In this document: positions 15,318-23,294 of the stretch, piece by piece
How positions within the stretch are numbered: the stretch's first letter is position 1
How the letters are laid out: the number at the start of each line of letters is the position of its first letter
From: UMGS1601 sp900553335
GTDB lineage: Bacteria > Bacillota > Clostridia > Oscillospirales > Ruminococcaceae
DNA length: 36,957 nt
Assembly (NCBI GenBank): GCA_937920725.1
Contig: CALEUW010000002.1
Location: forward strand, 1 to 36,957
Direction: 5' to 3'
Position numbers and translations under genes: made by a program
The notes under the pieces: generated by a model
The model's database searches: none
What the model saw: the letters and a program-made list of their open reading frames with translations, nothing else
What the model was told of the DNA's origin: nothing

Positions 15318-17261
15318 ATGAATAAGCGAATAAATATTGCAGTTGCTTTTTCCGGTATAAACGATGAATATCAAGGTAAAATGTGCTTTGGAATTTCAAA
15401 AAAATTAAAAGAACTTAATAATGTAACAGTAGCATATTTTTCAGCTTTGAATGCGGAGTTTGTAATTGATGAGGTCCAAGCTGCGGAAAATTCAATTTTT
15501 TCCTTGATAAATTTCGATGTTTTTGATGCTCTTATTGTAATTCCGAATAGTTTTGAAGGCTGTATAGAAGTTCTTTTTGACTTGGTGAAACGAGCGAGAG
15601 AAAAGGGAGTCCCCGTTTTTGCAATGGACGTCAGATTTGATGGCTGTATAAATATACTTATAGATAATGTTTCGGCATATAAGAGATTAGTAGATCATCT
15701 GATTGATGTTCATGGCGCAAAAGATATGATTTATGTCGGAGGAGTTAAGGGAAAACCTTATTGCTCCGAAAAGTTAAATCAATATAAGAGATCTCTTGCC
15801 GATCATGGTATTAAATTTGACATTGACCGCTGCCTGTGGGGCGAGTTTTATGATATTCCTGCGAGAAAAGCGCTGTCTGAATACTTAGACAGCGGCGAAA
15901 AGCTTCCTGACGCTTTTGTTTGTGCAAACGACTCTATGGCTCTTGGAATTTGTTATGAGCTTGAAGAGAGAGGGTTCAGAATTCCTGATGATGTTTTTGT
16001 AACAGGTTTTGACGGGATAATTTCAAATATTATGCATGAACCTGCGCTAACAACGGTTGAAGTGCCTTATAAAGAATTAGGATATTCAACACTTGAATCT
16101 GTGCTTGAATACCTTGAGAACCGGGATGTAGACATTAAAGCTTTTGAGAGTAAGTATCTTATCGTATCAAACCCCAGTTTTTTTGGAAGCTGCGGTTGTG
16201 AAACGGATGAGAGAAGTATCAGAAATAATATAACAAAGAAATTAAGTATTGAATCTCACAGAAGAAATTACATGAATTCTTATTTTATAAGAATGTCTAC
16301 AGAGCTTTCTACTTGTGAAGAAATACTATCCTATTTTGAAGTGTTAAAAAAATATGTTAATGAAATGCAGGTTTATGCTACATATCTTTGTTATAACACT
16401 GAGTATACTGTAACGCACGAAATATATGACGATTCCTTAGTGGATTACACTTTGCCGGCTAAACAGGAACTTTCGGATAAGATTTGCGCTAATATCATCA
16501 GTAAGAATGGTAAAATCTGCAAGTCAAAAACCTTTGACAGGGCGGAGGTTTTGCCGGATATGTTTTGTGATGGCAGTGACTGCAGGGAATACTATTTTGT
16601 TCCTCTGCATTTTCTTTCCCGAACGTTCGGATATATAGCTTGTGAGGTAAGAGGGGATTTGGGAAGCGGTAATACCGCTATGTTTAATTCCTGGGTAAGC
16701 TATATTGCAATATCTCATAATAATGTGCTTCAGCAGATAAAATCTAAAAGATATACAAACGTCTTAGAGGATTTATATAACAAAGATCCTCTTACAATGC
16801 TTCTCAACAGACGAGGACTTTTTACCGAGCAAGAGGAACTTGTTAAATATGCAGCCCAGAACAATCTGAGCATCATGGTGTTTTTACTTGATCTTGACAA
16901 TATGAAGGGTATTAACGACAAATTCGGCCATTCGGCAGGTGACTGTGCACTTTTGATAATAACCGACAGTTTGAATGCAGTCAAAGGGGAAAAGGATCTT
17001 GTTTGCAGATACGGCGGAGATGAATTTCTGGTTTTCGGGATAGGTTACAGCAAGGAATCTGCTGAGGAATTAGGACGAAGATTTGAGAGAGAGATCGCTC
17101 TTTGCTGTCAACGGGATAAAATTGCGTATGATTTAAGTGCAAGCTATGGCTACAGCATTAGCAAAAACTATTGTGCCGATGACTTTGACGAGCTTTGCAG
17201 TGAGGCTGACAGAAATATGTACAGTCAGAAGAGAAGCAAGAAAAAACATAAGACCGAATAA
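15318..17261 (+). CDS. Diguanylate cyclase with a LacI-like periplasmic-binding sensor domain
   Basis: Makes cyclic di-GMP. Residues ~1-300 resemble the sugar-binding domain of LacI/GalR regulators: NIAVAFSGINDEYQGKM, YVGGVKGKPYCSEKLNQY, PDAFVCANDSMALG, VFVTGFDG and TTVEVPYKELG. They lack the DNA-binding helix-turn-helix. A middle linker (~300-480, GAF-like in size) follows, then the GGDEF domain with DPLTMLLNRRG and intact GGDEF at 566-570. The inhibitory RxxD site is GEKD (557-560), so product inhibition is probably lost. There is no transmembrane segment, so the sensor is cytoplasmic. The start at 15318 follows AAAGGAGG. It has 647 residues. Confidence 0.88.
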   Translation: MNKRINIAVAFSGINDEYQGKMCFGISKKLKELNNVTVAYFSALNAEFVIDEVQAAENSIFSLINFDVFDALIVIPNSFEGCIEVLFDLVKRAREKGVPVFAMDVRFDGCINILIDNVSAYKRLVDHLIDVHGAKDMIYVGGVKGKPYCSEKLNQYKRSLADHGIKFDIDRCLWGEFYDIPARKALSEYLDSGEKLPDAFVCANDSMALGICYELEERGFRIPDDVFVTGFDGIISNIMHEPALTTVEVPYKELGYSTLESVLEYLENRDVDIKAFESKYLIVSNPSFFGSCGCETDERSIRNNITKKLSIESHRRNYMNSYFIRMSTELSTCEEILSYFEVLKKYVNEMQVYATYLCYNTEYTVTHEIYDDSLVDYTLPAKQELSDKICANIISKNGKICKSKTFDRAEVLPDMFCDGSDCREYYFVPLHFLSRTFGYIACEVRGDLGSGNTAMFNSWVSYIAISHNNVLQQIKSKRYTNVLEDLYNKDPLTMLLNRRGLFTEQEELVKYAAQNNLSIMVFLLDLDNMKGINDKFGHSAGDCALLIITDSLNAVKGEKDLVCRYGGDEFLVFGIGYSKESAEELGRRFEREIALCCQRDKIAYDLSASYGYSISKNYCADDFDELCSEADRNMYSQKRSKKKHKTE

Positions 17262-17279
17262 TTTACATATAAAAACAGT

Positions 17280-17318
17280 AAACGCCCTGCGGTGAGTATA
17301 ACCGCAGAGCGTTTTTGT
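17280..17318. terminator. Terminator after the diguanylate cyclase gene
   Basis: AAACGC-CTGCGG pairs with CCGCAG-GCGTTT (17280-17292 with 17302-17314, one C-A mismatch), followed by T's and GTG. It also lies downstream of the minus-strand 837-residue gene and may serve both directions. Confidence 0.75.
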
Positions 17319-17334
17319 GATTTCAAAAAATGAA

Positions 17335-19848
17335 TTAATTCTTCTTGTTTTCTATCGCATCGGTTTCATAAATGAACTTTACATCGCCCTTAACGCCTTC
17401 CGCAATTCCTGAAAATGTGTTGTAATCTTCGCTGAGCTTTTGAAGCTGTGTAAGTCTGTTGATGATTGGCTCGATGTCGCCATCATAAGTTTCTATTATC
17501 TTGTCGATTCCCTTGTTTTTAAATTCTTTCATTCCGTCATTAAGGGTACATGCTCCTTCAGTCAGCTTATTTATACCTGCAACAAGCTGCCCCGAACCGC
17601 TTCTGAGTTCTGAAATACCGCTAAACAGATTATCGCTTCCGTTCGAAAGTTTTGACGCACCTTTCATAAGCTCAATAGTAGAGTTGTAAACTGTGCTAGT
17701 GCCGGAGTTAAGCTTTATACTGCCGTCTGCAAGCTTTTTGAGTCCGCTGTTAAGCGACTTTGATCCGTTTGCAAGCTGAGATACTCCTGATTTAAGATTT
17801 GCCGTACCGATATCAAGCTGCTTTGCACCTGTGCTTGCAGATGACACTCCATCGGACAGACTTTTTGTGCCGGACGAAAGAGTATTTGCACCGTCAGCGA
17901 GTAGTTTGCTGTTTGAGTAAATTTCAGATGCTCCGTCTGACACTTGCTTTGCTCCGTCTGAAAGTTGTTTGGAACTTGTATAAAGCTGACTTGTTCCGTT
18001 TGAAAGTGCTTTTGCTCCGTCATCTAAAGCTATTAGTCCGTTATGAAGAGTTTGCGCTCCGTCAGAAATCTTGGAAACGCCTGTCTGCAACGCTTTGATC
18101 GCTTCCGTAAGCTCTTTGATATTTGTGTCAGTATCGTTTAAACCGCTTTTGAGTCCTAAAGAGATTTGCTCCTGACCTGAAATCGTTTGTTTTAAGGTTT
18201 CGATCATGCTGCCAATAGACTCATCGGGATTCTTCTCGTAAATTTCCATAAGACCGCTTAGAACCTTCTTATTGTATTCAATAGTGGTATCAAGGCTGTC
18301 GGCAGCTGTTCCTACTGAATCTGTAATTGATTTTATTTGTGCAGGTATATCCGATGTACCTGAAGCAAGAGCGTCCAAACCATCGCTTATTTGGCTCATG
18401 CCGTTCACCAAATTTTCAGATCCTTTTTTTGCGGAAGAAATCCCCGATGAAAGCTGACTTGCTGAGTCGTTGATTACTTTTGCTCCTTCTGAAAGCTGTG
18501 ATGATCCGCTTGCAACATTTGACGCTCCCGTATTAAGACTATTCGCACCATTTGAGAGCTGTTTTGAACCGTTTGCAACAGATTCTGCTCCGTCTTTTAA
18601 ATGCTTTGCACCGTCGTCTGCGCTGTCAAGTCCTTTCAAAAGCTTAGAGGAACCGCTTTTAAGGTTGCTTACGCCTTTATTTAAATCGGAAAACCCCGAA
18701 GTAAGGCCCTCTGAACCGCTGTTCGCAGCATTGATTCCCTTTACAAGATCGTTTGTGGAGCTATCAAGTGTTTTGGTTCCGTCTGCAAGTTTATCTGCGC
18801 CGATGCTGAGTGCTTTTGCACCGTCATTGAGCGTCTTTGATCCGTCGTAAAGCTGATTGATGCCGTCTGTAAAAGTTCCTGTTGAGCTTTTAAGCTTTTT
18901 CAGTCCGTTGTAAAGCTCCGATGTACCGTCAGTAAGCTGTTCGGATGCATCTGCAAGCTCACCAAGCTTATCTTTAAGCTCATCTATGCTGTTTATATTA
19001 CTAAAATCAAGCTCTGAGAAAATTGAGCTTGTTCCTACTGTAACTGTCGTTCCCATTTCAAAATCCTTAACGTCAGCCGAAAACTCAAAATATTCAGGAA
19101 TTTCAATTTCATCGTTATCTTTAAGTCCAAGACTTTCTTTAAGTCCCGGAAGAGCACATCCTACTGCGATTTGCCTATCACCATCGGAAACAATCTTACC
19201 GTTAGTGATCTTAACGTTTGAGAAGATATCTCCGTCAAGCACAACTCCTGTAGCCATCATAAACGGTGTATACATATCTGTATTCACTCCGTTTATTTCT
19301 ACAGTTTCTTTTGAGTTGTTTGTATAATCGTATCTTACGGTGATCTTGCCGCTTTTTCCTGCAAGCTCATTCGGAGCAACAGATTTGCCGTTCAGTGTAT
19401 AGCTTATCTTTATATCCACAGGAAGTACAGAGTCGCTATAGCCTTTGTAATAAATATCTCCGCCATTTGTGTTCCATGTAAGGCTGTCACCGTTTTTTGA
19501 AAATCTCTCATCCGTTTTTACATTCTCTATATCTGTCAGAGTTGAAATATCGGGCAGGGAAGTTTTGCCTTCGGGATTCTTAAGCCAGTTGCTTACAATG
19601 GTCTTGGTTTTAGTACCGTTTGCATCCGTTATGACATAAACCGTTTCGCTTTTTGCCTGTTCTTTGAAACTTGAGTTTGAAGCTGATGCGGGAATATTTG
19701 TTTCTTTTTCGCTGACATTTGCAGATGTCTGCACAGCGCTTTCGGCATTCTTAATATTATCGGAATGTGAAACAGCGTAAATTCCAGTTGAACCTGCTGA
19801 GATAAGAATAGCCAATACTGCGGCAATAATCTTTGTGTACTTTTTCAT
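17335..19848 (-). CDS. Secreted LxxG heptad-repeat rod protein, partner of the MMPL transporter
   Basis: An 837-residue envelope protein. Residues ~7-26 are a signal peptide or N-terminal anchor. Residues ~60-280 look like a beta-rich domain (YVITDANGTKTK, KITVRYDYTN). Then come 29 unbroken heptads (298-500), an 86-residue linker (501-586), 27 more heptads (587-775) and a 62-residue tail. The typical unit is L-x-[DSN]-G-[AST]-x-x. These match the X-X-X-Leu-X-X-Gly heptads of the YhgE/Pip group, but there is no C-terminal membrane bundle. It follows the MMPL gene by one base with AAAGGAG inside that gene's end, so the two are coupled. I infer a long helical hairpin working with the pump; function is unproven. 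Confidence 0.8.
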   Translation of the reverse strand: MKKYTKIIAAVLAILISAGSTGIYAVSHSDNIKNAESAVQTSANVSEKETNIPASASNSSFKEQAKSETVYVITDANGTKTKTIVSNWLKNPEGKTSLPDISTLTDIENVKTDERFSKNGDSLTWNTNGGDIYYKGYSDSVLPVDIKISYTLNGKSVAPNELAGKSGKITVRYDYTNNSKETVEINGVNTDMYTPFMMATGVVLDGDIFSNVKITNGKIVSDGDRQIAVGCALPGLKESLGLKDNDEIEIPEYFEFSADVKDFEMGTTVTVGTSSIFSELDFSNINSIDELKDKLGELADASEQLTDGTSELYNGLKKLKSSTGTFTDGINQLYDGSKTLNDGAKALSIGADKLADGTKTLDSSTNDLVKGINAANSGSEGLTSGFSDLNKGVSNLKSGSSKLLKGLDSADDGAKHLKDGAESVANGSKQLSNGANSLNTGASNVASGSSQLSEGAKVINDSASQLSSGISSAKKGSENLVNGMSQISDGLDALASGTSDIPAQIKSITDSVGTAADSLDTTIEYNKKVLSGLMEIYEKNPDESIGSMIETLKQTISGQEQISLGLKSGLNDTDTNIKELTEAIKALQTGVSKISDGAQTLHNGLIALDDGAKALSNGTSQLYTSSKQLSDGAKQVSDGASEIYSNSKLLADGANTLSSGTKSLSDGVSSASTGAKQLDIGTANLKSGVSQLANGSKSLNSGLKKLADGSIKLNSGTSTVYNSTIELMKGASKLSNGSDNLFSGISELRSGSGQLVAGINKLTEGACTLNDGMKEFKNKGIDKIIETYDGDIEPIINRLTQLQKLSEDYNTFSGIAEGVKGDVKFIYETDAIENKKN

Positions 19849-19849
19849 T

Positions 19850-21958
19850 TTAATTAGCTCCTTTCGGTTGTTTTAGATAAGATTTTGATCTTTTTTTCGG
19901 TTTGATACCTATTGATGTATTGATAATGATTTTGTCAAAGAGCATGAGCATTGACGGCAATACGCAAATTACGGTTGCCATACTGATAAGTGCTCCTCTT
20001 GACATAAGAGTACATAGCTGTGAGATCATATCAACACTTGAGTATATTCCGACTCCAAATGTTGAAGCAAAAAATCCAAGTCCGCTGACGATAATTGATT
20101 TCATTGAAGTAGAAAGTGCGGTTGTGACAGACTCTTTTTTGTCTTTTCCAAGACTTCTTTCAGATTTATATCTTGTGGTCATAAGTATTGCATAATCTAC
20201 TGTTGCTCCAAGCTGTATCGTGCCTATAACCACCGATGCGATAAACGGTATGGTAGTATTTGTAAAGCACGGAATACCCATGTTTACTGTAATTGCAAAT
20301 TCAATGACCGCAACAAGTATAATAGGCAAAGAAATTGATCTCAGGGCAATGAGTATTATCACGAAAATAGCGGCGATAGATACAATATTTACTACTTTGA
20401 AGTCGTGGTCAGTAATACTGATAAGATCCTTAGTTGCGGCAGCCTCACCTATAAGCATTCCGCTTGCGTCATAGTTTTTTATTATATCATTGAGCTTTTC
20501 AATCTGACTGTTTATTTCATCTGTTGCGACCTTATAATCAGAACCAAGCAGCATCATCTGCCAATCTCCGCTTTTTAATATGCTTGTGACGGAGTCCGGT
20601 ATTATCTCACGGGGAATGGAAGAGCCAATAAGGGTATCAAGGCTCATTGCAAAAGAAATCCCGTCAACATCTTCTATTTCGCTGATCATTTTGTTTGCAT
20701 CCTTGGCAGACATATCCGAATCGCACATAACGATATGTGTCGAAGCCATTTCGTATTCCTCATCAAGCTTTGCATTTGCAACAACGCTGTTTAAATCCTG
20801 AGGAAGCGTGTCGGTAAGGTTGTAATAAACACTGGTATTCATTTGTCCATAGATTGCCGGAATCAAAAGAGCAATAAACAAAGTAATAAATACTGCATTA
20901 TGCTTTATAATGAAGTTAGATACTTTATCGAGTTTTGGAATAAAATCCTTGTGCATTGTTTTTTCAATGGCTTTATCAAGAATAAGTATAAAGGAAGGAA
21001 GAACAGTAATGCAGCATATAACTCCTATAATAACGCCCTTAGCCATTACAATTCCCATGTCAAGTCCAAGCGTGTAGGACATAAAGCATAGTGCAAGAAA
21101 TCCTGCAACTGTTGTAACCGAGCTTGACACGACTGATGAAACCGTCATGCCGATGGCTTCCGCCATAGCCTTGTGCTTATCGCCGGGATTATTTTCCTTT
21201 TGTTCCTTGTAGCTGTGCCAGAGAAATATTGAGTAATCCATTGTTACAGCAAGCTGCAGCACAGCCGTAAGCGCTTGGGTAATAAACGAAATTTCACCCT
21301 GAATGATATTTGAGCCAAGGTTATAAAGTATCGCCATGCCAATACTCACCATAAAAATTATAGGGATAAGGAATGAATCCATTGTAATTGCAAGAATAAT
21401 GCAAGTCAGGATAACCGCTATGATGACATACATCATAGTTTCTTGCATAGTCAGCTCCTTTATGTCCTGTACAATAGCAGTCATACCGCTTATAAAGCAT
21501 TGTTTTCCTGCAATTTCTCTTATTTGCTCTACAGCTTTAAGCGATTCGTCTGCTGAAGTTGCCTTATCAAAGAAAACAGCCATCATTGTGGAGTTCTCAG
21601 AATTAAAGAAATCGTAAATATTTTCGGGAAGAACTTCTTTAGGGAGAGATATGTCCGCTATAGTGTCATACCACAGAACATCGCAAACCGCATCAATATT
21701 TTGAATTTTTTCTTTGAGTTTAACAACATCTCTGTCCTCCATGTCCTCAACTACCACAAAGGCAAAACCGCCCTTGCCGAATTCTTTGAGCATAATCTCC
21801 TGACCTTGCATTGTTTCTATATCTTCGGGAAGATATGAGAGAATGTCATAGTTGATTCTAGTCTTAATTATGCCAAGAACAGATGGAAAAAGCAGTAACA
21901 GCGCAATTATCACAATAGGTATTCTAAGCTTTACAACGCCTTTGCCGAACTTATACAT
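19850..21958 (-). CDS. MMPL/RND-family membrane transporter
   Basis: A 702-residue membrane protein of the RND superfamily, MMPL branch, which exports lipids, peptides or drugs using the proton gradient. It has the two-fold arrangement: TM1 (~12-30), an outer domain, TM2-6, then TM7, a second outer domain and TM8-12. The paired TM4/TM10-type motifs VTMDYSIF (Asp241-Tyr242) and ATVDYAIL (Asp588-Tyr589) are the proton-relay signature. It is first gene of a two-gene operon with the heptad rod protein and divergent from tetR. The substrate is unknown. It is shorter than mycobacterial MmpL but normal for Firmicutes. Confidence 0.9.
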   Translation of the reverse strand: MYKFGKGVVKLRIPIVIIALLLLFPSVLGIIKTRINYDILSYLPEDIETMQGQEIMLKEFGKGGFAFVVVEDMEDRDVVKLKEKIQNIDAVCDVLWYDTIADISLPKEVLPENIYDFFNSENSTMMAVFFDKATSADESLKAVEQIREIAGKQCFISGMTAIVQDIKELTMQETMMYVIIAVILTCIILAITMDSFLIPIIFMVSIGMAILYNLGSNIIQGEISFITQALTAVLQLAVTMDYSIFLWHSYKEQKENNPGDKHKAMAEAIGMTVSSVVSSSVTTVAGFLALCFMSYTLGLDMGIVMAKGVIIGVICCITVLPSFILILDKAIEKTMHKDFIPKLDKVSNFIIKHNAVFITLFIALLIPAIYGQMNTSVYYNLTDTLPQDLNSVVANAKLDEEYEMASTHIVMCDSDMSAKDANKMISEIEDVDGISFAMSLDTLIGSSIPREIIPDSVTSILKSGDWQMMLLGSDYKVATDEINSQIEKLNDIIKNYDASGMLIGEAAATKDLISITDHDFKVVNIVSIAAIFVIILIALRSISLPIILVAVIEFAITVNMGIPCFTNTTIPFIASVVIGTIQLGATVDYAILMTTRYKSERSLGKDKKESVTTALSTSMKSIIVSGLGFFASTFGVGIYSSVDMISQLCTLMSRGALISMATVICVLPSMLMLFDKIIINTSIGIKPKKRSKSYLKQPKGAN

Positions 21959-21978
21959 ATAATGTCATCTCCAATCAC

Positions 21979-22094
21979 TGACCAAAGGTCATTTTCAATA
22001 TGCTAAAAAGTATATCATCAAAAAAACCAACAGTCAAGACGAAAATGACTGTTGGTCATATTTTTGTAAGTTTGCACAAAATGACTAATAGTCA
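21979..22094. promoter_or_regulatory. Palindromic operator sites for the divergent TetR regulator
   Basis: Three 13-bp sites share the form TGACYnnnRGTCA or close to it: TGACCAAAGGTCA (21979-21991), TGACTGTTGGTCA (22046-22058) and TGACTAATAGTCA (22082-22094). CCAACAGTCA (22027-22036) is an inverted copy of part of the second site and overlaps the -35 of the MMPL operon. The first site sits between its -10 and ribosome site. The TetR protein encoded next door is the obvious ligand. That is inference. Confidence 0.6.
22009..22037 (-). promoter_or_regulatory. Promoter of the MMPL-rod operon
   Basis: Minus strand: TTGACT (22032-22037), 17-bp spacer, TATACT (22009-22014). The -35 is embedded in a TGACTGTTGG half-site, so a bound repressor would block polymerase. 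Confidence 0.75.
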
Positions 22095-22121
22095 GTTTTG
22101 TCCTTTGTATATTTTTAACTA

Positions 22122-22151
22122 TTGACAAGTTTACATAAAAAGCACTATAAT
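22122..22151 (+). promoter_or_regulatory. tetR promoter
   Basis: TTGACA (22122-22127), 18-bp spacer, TATAAT (22146-22151). The third palindrome ends 28 bp upstream of the -35. Confidence 0.75.
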
Positions 22152-22215
22152 TAATGAAAGAAAATACATTATCCGAGGATAAATTTTCATGTTCGCTATA
22201 AGAGAGGTTTTAAAA

Positions 22216-22833
22216 ATGGGTAAGCTCGATATAAACAAAAAAGCTAAAGAAGATTCGCTGCTTGCTACAGCATACAAGCTTTTTACCACTCAGGGCATCA
22301 GTAAAACTTCGATCTCTGATATAGTCAGCAATGCGGGTATTGCAAAGGGAACATTTTATCTTTATTTCAAGGATAAATACGATTTAAAAAATAAACTGGT
22401 AGCACATCGTTCATCGCTTCTGTTTAAAAACGCGTTGGAGGAGCTTGTTGCAAGCGGACAAAAGTTTACTTTCAATCAACGTATAATTTTTATTATTGAC
22501 AGCATAATCAATCAGTTGAACAATGATAAGTCGTTGCTTTCGTTTATATCAAAAAATCTTAGCTGGGGGATTTTTAAACATGCCTTGACTGCTCCGGTAA
22601 AAAATGATGACATTGATTTTTTGAGTATATATAATCAAATGCTTGAAGATGCGCCTGCTGATATAGACCAACCTGAAATAATGTTGTTTATGATTGTAGA
22701 GCTTGTAAGCTCAACTTGTTATTCTTCAATTCTGTACTCTGAGCCTGTTGAAACTGAAAAGCTTAAGCCGTATCTTTACAGATGCGTTAATAATATAATA
22801 GACAGTCACATCAAAGCAGAGCCTGCAGACTAA
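22216..22833 (+). CDS. TetR-family transcriptional regulator
   Basis: A 205-residue ligand-responsive repressor. The N-terminal helix-turn-helix is typical: DSLLATAYKLFTTQGISKTSISDIVSNAGIAKGTFYLYFKDKYDL. The recognition helix lies in KGTFYLYF. The C-terminal ~140 residues are the ligand/dimer domain and give no clue to the inducer. The start at 22216 is preferred because AGAGAGG lies 9 bases upstream; an ATG nine codons earlier lacks a site. Divergent transcription from the MMPL operon and the palindromes between them suggest it represses that operon and perhaps itself. Confidence 0.9.
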   Translation: MGKLDINKKAKEDSLLATAYKLFTTQGISKTSISDIVSNAGIAKGTFYLYFKDKYDLKNKLVAHRSSLLFKNALEELVASGQKFTFNQRIIFIIDSIINQLNNDKSLLSFISKNLSWGIFKHALTAPVKNDDIDFLSIYNQMLEDAPADIDQPEIMLFMIVELVSSTCYSSILYSEPVETEKLKPYLYRCVNNIIDSHIKAEPAD

Positions 22834-22859
22834 AATTGAATAAGCTAAAAAACAGCAAA

Positions 22860-22894
22860 AAATAAACCCCATTCATTTTGAATGGGGTTTATTT
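22860..22894. terminator. Bidirectional terminator between tetR and tRNA-Lys
   Basis: A perfect 15-bp stem, AAATAAACCCCATTC (22860-22874) with 22880-22894, around a 5-base loop. On the minus strand it is followed by a T-rich tract after the tRNA. On the plus strand it can end tetR. Confidence 0.85.
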
Positions 22895-22969
22895 GGTGAG
22901 CTATCGGGGATTCGAACCCCGGACCCTTTGATTAAAAGTCAAATGCTCTGCCAACTGAGCTAATAACTC
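22894..22969 (-). tRNA. tRNA-Lys (anticodon UUU)
   Basis: A 76-nt cloverleaf including an encoded CCA (22894-22896). The acceptor stem GAGTTAT/ATAGCTC has one G-U. The D-arm is AGCTCAGTTGGCAGAGC. The anticodon loop CTTTTAA carries TTT. The T-arm is CCGGGGTTCGAATCCCCG. It decodes AAA/AAG. It is a single tRNA unit, with a consensus promoter upstream and a terminator directly downstream. Confidence 0.97.
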
Positions 22970-22993
22970 AAGAACCAAAATTACAGCTTTATT

Positions 22994-23022
22994 ATTATAG
23001 CAAACAAATTCTTAGATGTCAA
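22994..23022 (-). promoter_or_regulatory. tRNA-Lys promoter
   Basis: Minus strand: TTGACA (23017-23022), 17-bp spacer, TATAAT (22994-22999). Perfect consensus. Confidence 0.9.
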
Positions 23023-23109
23023 TACTTTTTTTAAAATATTTTTAGAGATGAAGTTTTTAACCGGTGTCAATTATATATTTATCATAAAACAGTAGAATAT
23101 TTATGACTG

Positions 23110-23160
23110 AATTAAGATGCCCCTGCCTCTATAGGCGGCGGGTTCCACTTGATTTTTTCA
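23110..23160. repeat. Dispersed palindromic element, copy 1
   Basis: AATTAAGATG, a GC-rich inner hairpin (CCTGCC...GGCGGG around CTCTATAGG), then GGTTCCACTTGATT. The outer arms AATTAAG and CTTGATT pair. Copy 2 lies at 28186-28236 with the same outer arms, the CTCTATA loop and the GGGTTCCACTT segment. In this copy, CACTTGATTTT (23146-23156) can also pair with AAAATTAAGTG (23170-23180), an alternative fold. It has no coding capacity. Confidence 0.65.
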
Positions 23161-23213
23161 GCGATAAATAAAATTAAGTGAAAGAGTAAAACATGAAAAA
23201 TTCGTGTATTTCG

Positions 23214-23242
23214 TTGACTAATTGATATATATTTGGTATAAT
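23214..23242 (+). promoter_or_regulatory. Promoter of the LTA synthase-like gene
   Basis: TTGACT (23214-23219), 17-bp spacer, TATAAT (23237-23242), about 50 bp before the ATG. Confidence 0.8.
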
Positions 23243-23294
23243 ATAGACTGTTGTTCAAATTTAGTTAATTTGATTTTATGATTAAGGAGGATGT

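Noticed and set aside
18470..18850. Long open frames on the plus strand opposite the heptad-repeat gene
   Set aside because: They mirror the repetitive minus-strand coding sequence, have no ribosome site and give low-complexity proteins.
17335..19848. Tandem DNA repeat or CRISPR-like array in the heptad gene
   Set aside because: The period is at protein level (7 residues, 21 bases) with highly diverged codons; there are no identical repeats or spacers.
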